64,000 nt of DNA from Thermoleophilales bacterium (GCA_020636895.1 JACJWZ010000001.1:1231501-1295500), one strand, 5' to 3'. Shown: positions 15,438-23,553, numbered from the stretch's first letter. Notes: generated from the sequence alone by a model not told the origin. Numbers and translations: made by a program.

Positions 15438-16037
15438 ATGCGCACACGCAGACACCCATTCGCAGGACACGGCCACGGGCACGGTCCCGGCGCCTTCCAT
15501 CACCGCCACGGAGGCTTCGGCCCCGGCCCGGGCGGCTTCGGCGGCCCCGAGGGCTTCGGTGGCCCCGGCGGCTTCGGCCGCGGTCGCGGCGGTCCCCGCG
15601 CCAGGCGCGGCGACGTCCGCGCGGCGGTGCTCGCGCTCCTCGCCGAGGAGCCCAAGCACGGCTACGAGATGATCAAGGAGATCGAGGAGCGCTCCGACGG
15701 GCTCTGGAAGCCCAGCGCCGGCTCGATCTACCCGACGCTCCAGTTGCTCGAGGACGAGGGCCTGATCGTGGGCACCGAGAGCGACGGTAAGCGCCGCTTC
15801 AGCCTCACCGAGGCCGGCCGCAAGGCCGCCGAAGCACGCGAGGGCTCCCTCCCCTGGGAGGAGGTCCGCTCGGGAGCTCCGCCGGAGTTCGTCGAGCTCG
15901 GCCGCTCCGTCCACCAGCTCCGCGCCGCGATCACGCAGGCGTTCCACGCCGCCGACGAGGGTCAGCGGGCGAAGATCCGGGAGATCATCGACGCGGCCAG
16001 GCGCGACATCTACGGGGTTCTCTCCGAGCGGGACTGA
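15438..16037 (+). CDS. PadR-family transcriptional regulator with Gly/His-rich N-terminus
   Basis: 199 residues. The first ~55 residues are low-complexity Gly/His/Phe/Pro (HGHGHGPG, HHRHGGFGPGPGG), a possible metal-binding or disordered tail. The winged-helix domain follows: RGDVRAAVLALLAEEPKHGY, GLWKPSAGSIYPTLQLLEDE and the wing GTESDGKRRFSLTEAGR, all standard PadR. A C-terminal helix (residues ~150-199) would mediate dimerisation. PadR repressors often control adjacent transporters, but the next genes here are a toxin remnant and an acetyltransferase, so the target may be itself or remote. ATG is preceded by AAAGGAA. Confidence 0.88.
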   Translation: MRTRRHPFAGHGHGHGPGAFHHRHGGFGPGPGGFGGPEGFGGPGGFGRGRGGPRARRGDVRAAVLALLAEEPKHGYEMIKEIEERSDGLWKPSAGSIYPTLQLLEDEGLIVGTESDGKRRFSLTEAGRKAAEAREGSLPWEEVRSGAPPEFVELGRSVHQLRAAITQAFHAADEGQRAKIREIIDAARRDIYGVLSERD

Positions 16038-16083
16038 GGCTCCCGGAAGGTCAAGCCAAGCGACGTCGATCGGTTCGTGCTGA

Positions 16084-16386
16084 TGGACGTCGCTTGCACC
16101 TTGGCGCCAAGTCCGTGCCTCGATTCGTCGCGGTGATATCGACCTTCGGCGCGCGGCGCTCGCCGTCGACGACCTCCAGGATCTTCCCCTGCTTCGAGCA
16201 CCACACGTCGCTCTCCTTGCTCGGTGCCTCGAGCTTCGCGACAACCTCACCGTCTACGACGCCGCGTACGTCGCGCTGGCCGAGGGCCTCGAGTGCCCGC
16301 TGCTGACCGCTGACGGAGCCCTTGCCTCCGCCCTTGGAATCAGCTGCGAGGTCGTCCTGCTCACCCAAGGAGCGGCCGGATCCTAG
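16084..16386 (+). pseudogene. VapC-like PIN-domain toxin remnant, N-terminus missing
   Basis: The frame ending at TAG 16384-16386 reads as the C-terminal two thirds of a PIN-domain ribonuclease: DLPLLRAPHVALLARCLEL, then LRDNLTVYDAAYVALAEGL and CPLLTADGALASALGI, with the conserved Asp residues of YDAAYVALAE and LLTAD. Upstream the frame is closed by TGA at 16081 and no ATG, GTG or N-terminal catalytic Asp motif is found in any frame nearby. No VapB antitoxin gene is seen. Best read as a decayed toxin-antitoxin module between padR and the acetyltransferase. Confidence 0.7.
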
Positions 16387-16407
16387 GTCGTCCCTAGATT
16401 CCTCTGG

Positions 16408-16905
16408 ATGCCCGGCCCCAGGCTGAACATCCGCCCGCAGGCGCCCGGCGACGCCGACGGGGTCTGGGCCGTGCTCGAGCCCGTGGTCCGCTCCGGTGAG
16501 TCATTCGTCGACGAGCCGGACGCGACCCGTGAGGAGGTGCTCGCCGCCTGGTTGGTTCCGAACGGATGGAACTTCGTCGCCGAGCTCGGCGGCCAAATCG
16601 TCGCCGCCTTCTACGTCAAACCCAACAGCAGCGGCCTGAGCGGGCACATCGCAAACGCCTCCTTCGCGGTCAATCCGGCGGCGCGCGGCCACGGGGTCGG
16701 CCGCGCGATCGGGGAGTTCGCGCTCGGAGAGGCGAAGCGCCGCGGCTTCGAGGCGATGCAGTTCAACGCCGTCGTCTCCACTAACGAGGGCGCCATCGCG
16801 CTCTGGCGCTCGCTCGGTTTCAAGGAGGTCGGGCGGATCCCCGGCGCGTTCCGGCTACGAGGAGGCGACTACGTCGACACGCTCGTGATGCACCGCCGCC
16901 TCTGA
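16408..16905 (+). CDS. GNAT-family N-acetyltransferase
   Basis: 165 residues. The acetyl-CoA-binding motif A is VNPAARGHGVGRAIGEFALGEA (the RGxGxG/A loop), followed by motif B with FNAVVSTNEGAIALWRSLGFKEVG. The N-terminal IRPQAPGDADGVWAVLEP is the usual first strand and helix. The substrate is unknown; the GxxG-rich pattern and C-terminal YVDTLVMHRRL resemble phosphinothricin- or small-amine-type acetyltransferases. It follows the toxin remnant by 21 bp; no ribosome site is apparent before the ATG. Confidence 0.88.
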   Translation: MPGPRLNIRPQAPGDADGVWAVLEPVVRSGESFVDEPDATREEVLAAWLVPNGWNFVAELGGQIVAAFYVKPNSSGLSGHIANASFAVNPAARGHGVGRAIGEFALGEAKRRGFEAMQFNAVVSTNEGAIALWRSLGFKEVGRIPGAFRLRGGDYVDTLVMHRRL

Positions 16906-16968
16906 TGCCGCTCCCCGAGCGGGCTCCCGGCGTCCGTCCGAACGCACGCTCAGAGTGCCGCCCTCCCG

Positions 16969-18612
16969 ATGCCTCCGGCGAGCACCGCGACAGCCCCCTC
17001 CCCCCTACCCGCGGCGTTCTCCGACGACCGCCTGCGCGCGTGGCAGCGGGAGGCCCTGGCAGAGGCGAACGGCTGGATCGGGGGCCCGTTCCTGATCGCC
17101 GCGGCTCCGGGTGCGGGCAAGACCCGGCCGGCGCTCGTCCTCGCCGCTGAGCTCCTGCGGCAGAGGCAGATCGACCGCGTCGCGGTCGTCTGCCCAACCG
17201 CCCCGCTGACCCGCCAGTGGGCCGCCGCAGCGGCCGGTGTCGGTCTCAGCCTGCAGCCCGATTCGCAGGTCCTGCGCACGACGCGCGACTTCCAGGGGAT
17301 CGCCGTCACCTACGCCCGCGCCGCCGCCTCGGCCAAGACCTACGGTGCGGAGTGCACGGCGCGGACGCTCGTGATCGCCGACGAGGTCCACCATCTCGGC
17401 GACGAGCTCGCCTGGGGAGCCGGCTTCGTCAAGGCGTTCGGCCGAGCCGGCCGCAAGCTGCTGCTCTCGGGGACTCCCTTCCGCAGCGACGATGCCCCGA
17501 TCCCCGGTATCCGCTACGACGGCGAGGGCTTCGCCCGCCCCGACGTCTCCTACTCCTACGCGGAGTCGGTGCGCGACGGCGCCTGCCGCCCGATCGCGTT
17601 CATCCCGTTCGACGGCACGCTCGTCTGGCAGAGCGGCGACAAGGTGATCGAGAGCTCGTTCGAGGAGGAGGTCTCGACGAAGGAGCGCGGCCGCCGCTAC
17701 CGGACCGCGATCTCCGTGGACCTGGCCGAGGGCCTGCCGCGAATACTCCGCCAGGCCAACGACCAGCTTTCCCGAGTGCGGGCGAGCGGGCACGCCGACG
17801 CGGGCGGCCTGGTGATCGCCGCCGACAGCGACCACGCCCGGCTCGTCGCCGGCTCGCTCAAGGACATCACCGGCGAGTCGCCGACCGTCGTGCTCCACCA
17901 GGACGCGGGTGCCCATCGGCGGCTGCGCGAGTTCTCCGACGGCAACGGCCGCTGGATCGTCGCCGTGAACATGGTGTCCGAGGGCGTCGACATCCCGCGA
18001 CTGCGCGTCGGCGTCTACGCGACCACCGCGAAGACGGCGATGATCTTCCGCCAGATCGTCGGCCGCTTCGTCCGCACCGGGTCGGGGACCAAGGGCGAGA
18101 GCTGGCTGTTCCTCCCCGCCGAGCCGATCCTCCGCTCCCACGCGTCCCGGATCGAGGACGAGATCGCCCGGGTCGCGAGGCCCGGAGCAGACGAGGACGG
18201 CCTGCTCGACGAGCGCGAGGAACGGCGCGAGACGGAGCGCAGCGACGAGCCCGACTTCGTCGCCGTCGCGGCCGACATCGCCCCGCAGATGAACCTCTTC
18301 GGGGAGGCCGGCGACGACTCCGTGCAGCCGATCGCCGCCCCGGTTCCGGAAGCTGCGGAGGCGCTCGACGACGGCGAGCCCGCCGTGCCCGCCTTCCAGC
18401 GCCGCAAGGACCTGCGCGCCCGTCGCCACCGCCTGATCGGCGACCTCGCGCTGAAGCGCGGCTGGACCCACCGCGAGGCCAACGTGTGGATCAACGAGGA
18501 GACCGGGGTCGGGCGCGTCGAGGAGGCCACGATCGAGGAGCTCGAGCGCTCCTGCCGCGTGCTCAGCGAGGAGCTCTTCCGCCCCAAGCGGCGCCGCCGG
18601 CGCAGCTACTGA
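16969..18612 (+). CDS. Superfamily 2 DEAD/DEAH-box helicase
   Basis: 547 residues. Motif I (Walker A) AAAPGAGKTRPALVLAAELL, motif Ia VVCPTAPLTRQW, motif II IADEVHHLGDE, motif III LLLSGTPFRSD, motif V NMVSEGVDIPRLRVG and motif VI QIVGRFVRTG are all present, so both RecA domains are intact. This arrangement is the type I-restriction/UvrB-like branch of SF2, acting on DNA. Beyond residue ~400 there is an acidic region and a C-terminal basic domain (HREANVWINEETGVGRVEEA) of unknown role ending KRRRRRSY. No nuclease or methylase partner is adjacent, so a restriction role is not supported. Confidence 0.85.
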   Translation: MPPASTATAPSPLPAAFSDDRLRAWQREALAEANGWIGGPFLIAAAPGAGKTRPALVLAAELLRQRQIDRVAVVCPTAPLTRQWAAAAAGVGLSLQPDSQVLRTTRDFQGIAVTYARAAASAKTYGAECTARTLVIADEVHHLGDELAWGAGFVKAFGRAGRKLLLSGTPFRSDDAPIPGIRYDGEGFARPDVSYSYAESVRDGACRPIAFIPFDGTLVWQSGDKVIESSFEEEVSTKERGRRYRTAISVDLAEGLPRILRQANDQLSRVRASGHADAGGLVIAADSDHARLVAGSLKDITGESPTVVLHQDAGAHRRLREFSDGNGRWIVAVNMVSEGVDIPRLRVGVYATTAKTAMIFRQIVGRFVRTGSGTKGESWLFLPAEPILRSHASRIEDEIARVARPGADEDGLLDEREERRETERSDEPDFVAVAADIAPQMNLFGEAGDDSVQPIAAPVPEAAEALDDGEPAVPAFQRRKDLRARRHRLIGDLALKRGWTHREANVWINEETGVGRVEEATIEELERSCRVLSEELFRPKRRRRRSY

Positions 18613-18630
18613 GCGCGCCGGCCGCGAGAG

Positions 18631-18769
18631 GCCCGCGAAGGGTTCTCCCGGCCTGGTGATCCAAGCTCGCCTGCCACCCGTTGGGAAGGGTGGACGGCCT
18701 CGCGGGCAGGATGGGCTCGGGGCCGGAGCAGGGGACGGGGCGGCTGCGCCGCTGCCCCGTGCGCTGATA
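18631..18769 (+). other. Structured leader region upstream of the patatin gene
   Basis: The gap between the helicase and the patatin contains nested inverted repeats: outer GCCCGCGA (18631-18638) with TCGCGGGC (18700-18707), then GGCC with GGCC inside, enclosing GGGttctCCC and CCACCC...GGGTGG hairpins. A second strong hairpin, built on GGGGC...GCCCC with GGC/GCC inside, occupies 18742-18769 just before the start codon. Could be a structured 5' leader or a small RNA; no known class recognised. Confidence 0.45.
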
Positions 18770-18780
18770 GAAGCTCACGC

Positions 18781-19740
18781 ATGTCCGGTCCCGATTCCGA
18801 CGACGGCCTTCACCCCGTCATCGCCGCCCTGCACGAGCGGCCCGCCGGCGCCCGGATCGCTCTCGCGGTCGAAGGCGGTGGGCGCCGGGGCGCCGTCTCC
18901 GGGGGGATGGCGCTCGCGCTGCACGAGCTCGGGCTCAGCCAGGCCTTCGACGCCGCCTACGGATCCTCCGCCGGCACGCTGAACGCGATGTGGCTGGTCA
19001 GCGGCCGCGTCGAGGACGGGATCCCGACGTGGCTCGACCCCGCGCTCGCCGAGGAGCTGGTCGACCGGCGCAGGCTGCTGAGGCGCCAGCCGGTCGTCGA
19101 CGTCGAGCGGCTGGTGGAGACGCGCTACGAGCAGGTCTCACCCGGCCTCTTCCAGGCCGTCCTCGCCTCCCCGACCGAGCTGCACCCGCTCGCCACCGAT
19201 GTCGAGACGGGCCTGGCGGTCGATCTGCACGAGCTGATCACCGACGAGCCCAGCCTGCGGCTCGCGATTCGGGCGTCTTCGACGCTGCCGCTGCTCGCCG
19301 GACCTCCCGTCGAGATGGACGGCCACCGCTACCTCGACGCCGGCCTCAGCGCCGCGATCCCATTCCGAGCCGCGATCGCCGACGGCGCCACCCACATCCT
19401 GCTCCTGCGCTCCCGCCGCGAGGGTGAGGTCGCCACCCCGCCCGGTCGCGCGGGAGCGGCGCTGGCGACGCGCCTGCTGGGTCGCATCAGCCCCGCCGTC
19501 GCGGAGGGCTTCATGACCCGCGCTGAGCGCGAGGGCGCCGACGAGGCCCTCCTCGCCGAACACGACGCAGACCCGGCGAAGCTCCCCCACGTCCTCTCGA
19601 TTCGCCCGGCGCCCGACTCCCCCGTCCCCTCCCGCCTCGAGCGCGACATCGACGTCGTCCGCGGCGGGCTCGAGGCGGGACGCGCAGCGGCGCACGCGGC
19701 GCTCGAAGGCATCGCGGCCGGCGACGCGGCGGATTCCTGA
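18781..19740 (+). CDS. Patatin-like phospholipase/acyl hydrolase
   Basis: 319 residues. Oxyanion motif VEGGGRRGAVSGG at ~30-42, nucleophile Ser63 in GSSAG (GxSxG), and the dyad Asp186 in YLDAGLSAAIPF (the family DG[GA] appears as DAG). Fatty acids or phospholipid acyl chains are the usual substrates; no signal peptide, so it is probably cytoplasmic or membrane-peripheral. A C-terminal ~60-residue extension follows the catalytic domain. It is preceded by a structured leader. Confidence 0.88.
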   Translation: MSGPDSDDGLHPVIAALHERPAGARIALAVEGGGRRGAVSGGMALALHELGLSQAFDAAYGSSAGTLNAMWLVSGRVEDGIPTWLDPALAEELVDRRRLLRRQPVVDVERLVETRYEQVSPGLFQAVLASPTELHPLATDVETGLAVDLHELITDEPSLRLAIRASSTLPLLAGPPVEMDGHRYLDAGLSAAIPFRAAIADGATHILLLRSRREGEVATPPGRAGAALATRLLGRISPAVAEGFMTRAEREGADEALLAEHDADPAKLPHVLSIRPAPDSPVPSRLERDIDVVRGGLEAGRAAAHAALEGIAAGDAADS

Positions 19741-19823
19741 GGCGAGGCTCGCGGACCCCGTCTGACGCAGGGCGGGGCCGGGGCGACGTGGCGCGCAGAT
19801 GCCTGGCCGCCGCCCGGAACGAA

Positions 19824-19849
19824 GAAAGCCGCTGTGTGCAGCGGCTTTC
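19824..19849 (-). terminator. Terminator downstream of tRNA-Val
   Basis: Perfect 11-bp stem GAAAGCCGCTG / CAGCGGCTTTC with a TGTG loop, seven bases past the tRNA 3' end. On the minus strand it is followed by a short T-rich run. Its symmetry would also let it serve the plus-strand patatin transcript. Confidence 0.75.
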
Positions 19850-19855
19850 CGGCGA

Positions 19856-19928
19856 TGGGCGTTACTGGGCTCGAACCAGTGACCTCCAGCTTGTCGAGCT
19901 GGCGCTCTCCCAACTGAGCTAAACGCCC
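19856..19928 (-). tRNA. tRNA-Val (anticodon GAC)
   Basis: 73-nt cloverleaf on the minus strand: acceptor GGGCGTT / AACGCCC, D-arm GCTC..GAGC, anticodon stem CCAGC / GCTGG with loop TCGACAA giving anticodon GAC, T-arm ACTGG-TTCGAGC-CCAGT, discriminator A. CCA is not encoded. Confidence 0.95.
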
Positions 19929-20022
19929 GGGGTCGGGCAGTCTAGCGACGGTGCATCAGCGCGCGGAGGGCGTGGTCACGGACACCGGCGCGATCCCGGC
20001 CGGGCATGGGTACGCTCACCCG

Positions 20023-20478
20023 ATGCGGGAAGGCGGAAACGTGCTCGGAAGGCTTGGGATCCTCGGCGCAACGGCGGTCTGCGCGCTCGCGCTGGCGGCG
20101 CCCGCCGCGGCGAAGACGCGTGACTACAAGGGGCCGATCGGACCGTCCGGAGCGATCTCCTTCGGCGTCAAGGGCAAGGGCGACCGGACCAAGGTCGTGG
20201 AGCTCGAGTGGTTCCGGCTGCCGGTCGAATGCGGGCGCAAGGACGACACCTCGAGCGGCGCCCTCACCTTCCCGGTGAAGGTGAAGGACCGGAAGTTCTC
20301 CGCCTACGCCGTCTACGGCAACAAGAACCACCCGAAGGCCGAGGCGATCATCAGGGGGAAGATCAACGGAAGCCGCGCTCACGGCTCGATCATCGTCCGC
20401 GGTTCGAAGCTCCCGGTCAACGACGCCGGCACCGGCGACTGCGACAGCGGCAAGCACCCCTGGAACGCGGCCGGCTGA
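20023..20478 (+). CDS. Secreted protein of unknown function
   Basis: 151 residues from ATG 20023; an upstream in-frame ATG (19951) would add a segment lacking any signal. The N-terminus MREGGNVLGRLGILGATAV...APAAAK is a Sec signal peptide with an AxA cleavage site. The mature domain is basic, beta-rich and has two Cys near its ends (VECGRKDDTSSG, TGDCDSGKHPWNA), a layout I recognise from many small exported proteins of this actinobacterial class but without known function. It lies just left of the tRNA-Cys island. Confidence 0.7.
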   Translation: MREGGNVLGRLGILGATAVCALALAAPAAAKTRDYKGPIGPSGAISFGVKGKGDRTKVVELEWFRLPVECGRKDDTSSGALTFPVKVKDRKFSAYAVYGNKNHPKAEAIIRGKINGSRAHGSIIVRGSKLPVNDAGTGDCDSGKHPWNAAG

Positions 20479-20680
20479 TAGCCGACCGCGTCCGCCCCCG
20501 GGGTCCCTTGCCGCCTCAACGCTTCCCTTTGCGCTTGTTGCCGACGGACCTGGCCTTGCCGGCACCGATCGCCTCGGCTCCGGTGACGACCCGCGCTTCC
20601 GCGGGCCTGCCAACTCCTGCTCAGCGACCCTAGCGGGCGCACTCGGCACCTGCGCCGCTTCCCTGCCCAGGTTCGCGGCT

Positions 20681-20725
20681 AGAGGCGCCTACCGGAATCG
20701 AACCGGTGTAAACGGCTTTGCAGGC
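20681..20725. repeat. Left attachment site (45-bp copy of tRNA-Cys 3' end)
   Basis: Identical over 45 bp to 30426-30470. It contains the T-arm and acceptor 3' strand plus part of the anticodon loop of tRNA-Cys on the minus strand, but not the 5' half, so it is not a tRNA gene. It diverges exactly after CAGGC. Confidence 0.95.
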
Positions 20726-20776
20726 GTCGCACTATGGCGCACAATCGGCTTGGCGATGCCCCGCGAGCGAAGGTGC

Positions 20777-20796
20777 GCGCCAGGAATTGCGCCAGT
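20777..20796. repeat. Candidate integrase arm sites, left end
   Basis: Two copies of GCGCCAG (20777-20783 and 20789-20795), 12 bp apart, about 55 bp inside the left att core. The right end has two tandem GTGCGCCAGT copies 12 bp apart. Matching spaced motifs at both ends suggest arm-type binding sites. Confidence 0.5.
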
Positions 20797-21356
20797 CACA
20801 CGCGGTCAAAGTGGTGGCCAGCTCGCGTCGCGGTGTCTATGCCTACGTTCGGCCAGAAGGCCCGAAACACGTCGAGGCGATCGCGGAAAGCCGCCCGCTT
20901 TCGACGCCAGCCGGTTGTCGGATCTTCGGACCGCCCGTCGTTCGTGCGGTAGTGGACGAAGCCCTCCCGATCCCGGTAGGCAACCATCGCTCCTAGGTCG
21001 TCTCGGTCCGCTCTCAGCATCCCCTCGGGCTTGGGAAGCGGTCCGATCGTTGTAGACACGATGACCCTCTCGCCCGCCTTGAGCACGCCATCGTCCAGGA
21101 CGCCATCCGTGGCCTTTCCGCATGCGGCAACCGCAAAGCTCGCGCCGTGGGCAACGCCTCCCCCATCGTTGACGATCGACAGCAGCAGGCTCCCGTCGTC
21201 CGGATGCCTCACGACCTGGCAGGTGAGGTGCGGTTCGTGGGCGAGCTCTACGGCTCTCCTGGCAGTACCGGCACTTCTCCAGGACGCAGCGGCAGCGAAC
21301 GCTGCAAACAGGGCCGAAAGCACCGCCGCAATGGCTCCGACCTCCCCGGAATCCAT
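20796..21356 (-). CDS. Membrane-anchored protein of unknown function
   Basis: 186 residues in the island, last gene before the left att site. One N-terminal membrane helix (IAAVLSALFAAFAAAASW) is followed by a soluble beta-sandwich-like domain (HLTCQVVRHPDDGSLLLSI, NDGGGVAHGASF, GERVIVSTTIGPLP) and a charged C-terminus (RDREGFVHYRTNDGR). The pattern is that of a small surface or cytoplasm-facing anchored domain. It lies 12 bp downstream of the integrase gene on the same strand and may be co-transcribed with it. A superinfection or immunity role is possible but only guesswork. Confidence 0.6.
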   Translation of the reverse strand: MDSGEVGAIAAVLSALFAAFAAAASWRSAGTARRAVELAHEPHLTCQVVRHPDDGSLLLSIVNDGGGVAHGASFAVAACGKATDGVLDDGVLKAGERVIVSTTIGPLPKPEGMLRADRDDLGAMVAYRDREGFVHYRTNDGRSEDPTTGWRRKRAAFRDRLDVFRAFWPNVGIDTATRAGHHFDRV

Positions 21357-21368
21357 GTGGCGGCGATC

Positions 21369-22547
21369 CTATCCCGAGGCCAAGGCGGCAACCCTGGCGG
21401 CCGTGTCAGCACGCTCGAGGAAGGCATCGAGCAGATCCGCGGCCTCCGCCTCTGATCCCGGCATGAGGTGGCCGTAGAGATCGAACGTGACCTTGATTGA
21501 CGAGTGCCCCATGTAGCTCGCGAGCGCCTTCGCGTTGACCCCGGCGGCGATCATGAAACTCGCGTAGGTGTGCCGCGCCTGGTGGAGCCTGAGGCGTCCT
21601 GAGAGGCCCGCCGCCTTCCATGCCTTGTCAGCCCTCCGGTAGACGACGTTTGCCGCCAGTGGGCGGCTCACGGTGGCTCCGAACACAAGGTCCGCACACT
21701 CGCGGCCGGTCGCCAGCTTGTGGTCGAGCAGGCATTCCCGGAGTGCGGCTGGAACCGGAACGGTGCGGCGTGAGGTCCGAGTCTTCGGGTCGATGCTGCC
21801 CGCCTTTGCGTCCCACGATTCGACAACGCGGATTGTTCCCGTGGCGAGATCGACGTTCTCCCACCGAAGCGCCCTGAGCTCGCCGTAGCGGAGCCCGGCG
21901 TAAAGGGCCGTGGCCCACATCGCCCGGTCCTGCTCCGGGGCCGCGGCGAGCAGCTCGGCGGCCTGGTCGGGGCTGACGATCTCCACTTCCTTCGGCCGCG
22001 GTGCCGGCAACTCCAGGTCCCGAGTCGGATTGACCGGCAGACCCTCGCGAGCCTTGGCTCTCCTGTAGATCGCCTGTAGCGGCTTGATCGTGTTGCGGAT
22101 CGTCGAGGCCGGAAGGCCCTGCGCCTGCCACCGGTCGACGAGCTGCTGGAGATCAGAGGTTGTGATCGCTGAGAGCCGCTTGGGGCCGATCTCCGGCAGA
22201 ACCCGGAGCCGGAGAGCCTGCTCATAGCCGCGTAGCGCAGAGGGCTTGTAGGGAGCGCCTGAGCGGTTGCGGACCTCTCCCCTCTCCGCAGACTCCATCC
22301 ATGCCTCAGCGGCGTCCCTGAGCGTCCGGGAGGTGCCTGCGCGTAGCTCTCCGTGGTCGATCGCTCGCTTGGCGTGGGCTCGCCAGGAGCGAGCCTCGGA
22401 GGCGACCTTGAAGGTCTTGCGGATCTTGCGATTGTCCCGAGGCGAATAGACGGATGCCTCGTAGCTCGGAGAGCAGTTGCACCGCCCGCCCCCGCCACTA
22501 CGGCAGGAGCGGGCGTGCCGGACACGGATGCCGGGGGTGCGGGGCAT
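21369..22547 (-). CDS. Tyrosine-type phage integrase
   Basis: 392 residues. N-terminal basic arm-binding domain with CRSGGGGRCNCSPSYEASVY (Cys-rich), core-binding SAM-like domain (~75-170, SALRGYEQALRLRVLPEIG), and the catalytic domain: Arg in YAGLRYGELRAL, LHQARHTYASFM (HxxR), Gly-His in YMGHSSIKVTFD and nucleophile Tyr in DLYGHL. It should catalyse integration at the 45-bp tRNA-Cys core. The start overlaps the stop of the upstream gene by one base, so expression is coupled to two unknown genes. Unusually it sits at the end with the tRNA fragment, not beside the intact tRNA. Confidence 0.93.
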   Translation of the reverse strand: MPRTPGIRVRHARSCRSGGGGRCNCSPSYEASVYSPRDNRKIRKTFKVASEARSWRAHAKRAIDHGELRAGTSRTLRDAAEAWMESAERGEVRNRSGAPYKPSALRGYEQALRLRVLPEIGPKRLSAITTSDLQQLVDRWQAQGLPASTIRNTIKPLQAIYRRAKAREGLPVNPTRDLELPAPRPKEVEIVSPDQAAELLAAAPEQDRAMWATALYAGLRYGELRALRWENVDLATGTIRVVESWDAKAGSIDPKTRTSRRTVPVPAALRECLLDHKLATGRECADLVFGATVSRPLAANVVYRRADKAWKAAGLSGRLRLHQARHTYASFMIAAGVNAKALASYMGHSSIKVTFDLYGHLMPGSEAEAADLLDAFLERADTAARVAALASG

Positions 22548-23005
22548 CAGGCGACCAACCTCCTAGACCCGCGAACCTCGACCATCACTCGCTGGAAAAC
22601 GGCATCGATCAGGCCGAGTGTGCGTCGTGACCGCTCCACCCGGCCGTCGATGTTCGCGACCGCTTCCTCGAGGGTTTCGCCGGGCATCCAGTAGGAGTCG
22701 TACTCCTCGGCGCCGTGGATGCGGATCTGCTCTCGGGTGTCGTCCGCAAGGCAGCCGCCCTCGTAGTCGAGCCACCGCCTGAGCATCGGCCTGAGGTCCT
22801 CGTCGAGATCGAAGCCAGCCAGCTCGAAGAAGGGCCGATGGTCCGTCTCCTCCCAGCCAATCTGCTCCATGACCCGGATGCGGGTGATCCACTTGGCCCC
22901 ACTCTCAGAGTCGGTCGGACCGCCGTCCCACATCGGGTCAATCTCGCGGCTGAGGTGCCAGTGGAGAGCGTCGCGCTCGTCCTTGGAGATCGTGATGGTC
23001 GCCAT
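22547..23005 (-). CDS. Island protein of unknown function
   Basis: 152 residues, not recognised. Starts MATITISKDERDALHWHL; the middle is acidic and aromatic (DHRPFFELAGFDLDEDLRPM, GAEEYDSYWMPGETLEEA), and the C-terminus is helical and basic (RVERSRRTLGLIDAVFQRVM). No signal peptide, no membrane segment. Overlaps the next gene (integrase) and the previous one by single bases (TGATG), giving a tight three-gene unit. Its neighbour has a similar residue style (acidic, Trp-rich), suggesting partner proteins. Confidence 0.7.
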   Translation of the reverse strand: MATITISKDERDALHWHLSREIDPMWDGGPTDSESGAKWITRIRVMEQIGWEETDHRPFFELAGFDLDEDLRPMLRRWLDYEGGCLADDTREQIRIHGAEEYDSYWMPGETLEEAVANIDGRVERSRRTLGLIDAVFQRVMVEVRGSRRLVA

Positions 23006-23451
23006 CAGGCCACCTGCCCCTCGACCTGGCGGACGACTCGCTCGAGGACGTGAAGCAGGTAGACCTGCTCGACCTCGTAGCCCGGCTCGCCGACGGAGGC
23101 TCCAGTCGCCAGCTCAAGCTCGACATACGGCCGCTGCTGGTCGCGGTCCCACTTGAGCCACGCCGCCGTCTCGCGGGTGAACTCGACCGTGACGGACCCC
23201 AGTTCCTCCTTGCCGTAGCGAGGAATCTCCTTGGTCGGCCAGTTCCACGGGCGCTCGATCATGTGGTCGAGCCTTCCGATGATCTCCGTGCACGCCGCGA
23301 TCGTGGAGCGCTGCCCTACGTCCTCGCACGAGTACAGCTCGTGCGCTCCGTTGCCGAACTGCTGCCGCGCCTCCTTGAGCAGCGCGATCACGGCGTCCCG
23401 CGTGAGCTGCAGCTCGACGGTCGGAGATGCCTTCTCGGTCGTGGCGGCCAT
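23005..23451 (-). CDS. Island protein of unknown function
   Basis: 148 residues, not recognised. Reads as an alpha/beta protein: LQLTRDAVIALLKEARQQF, then ACTEIIGRLDHMIERPWNWP and a C-terminal helix VYLLHVLERVVRQVEGQV. No membrane segment. First gene of the integrase transcription unit, with a good ribosome site (AGAGGAGG, seven bases before ATG). It is divergent from the nuclease-like gene at 23661, so 23452-23660 should contain both promoters. Confidence 0.7.
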   Translation of the reverse strand: MAATTEKASPTVELQLTRDAVIALLKEARQQFGNGAHELYSCEDVGQRSTIAACTEIIGRLDHMIERPWNWPTKEIPRYGKEELGSVTVEFTRETAAWLKWDRDQQRPYVELELATGASVGEPGYEVEQVYLLHVLERVVRQVEGQVA

Positions 23452-23553
23452 GCGGCCTCCTCTCTGCCGGAGAGCACCCCACGGTTCCGCGAGCGCGGGC
23501 CGATAGCGTGGCCCGTGCGTCGGAGAGCTTGTGAGTTACTCCGGCGCCGGCCC

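Noticed and set aside
18631..18769. RNase P RNA, SRP RNA or tmRNA
   Set aside because: The diagnostic segments (GAGGAAAGTCCGG for RNase P, GGTCAGG...GGAAGG...AGCAGCC for SRP, a tag-coding region for tmRNA) are not seen.
20510..20640. Short minus-strand basic reading frame ending NKRKGKR
   Set aside because: Looks like a plausible basic protein tail, but there is no start codon after the nearest upstream in-frame stop and only ~35 codons are open; too little to call even as a remnant.
20681..20725. Second tRNA-Cys gene at the left island end
   Set aside because: Only the 3' part of the tRNA is present; no D-arm or acceptor 5' strand follows. It is the att duplicate.
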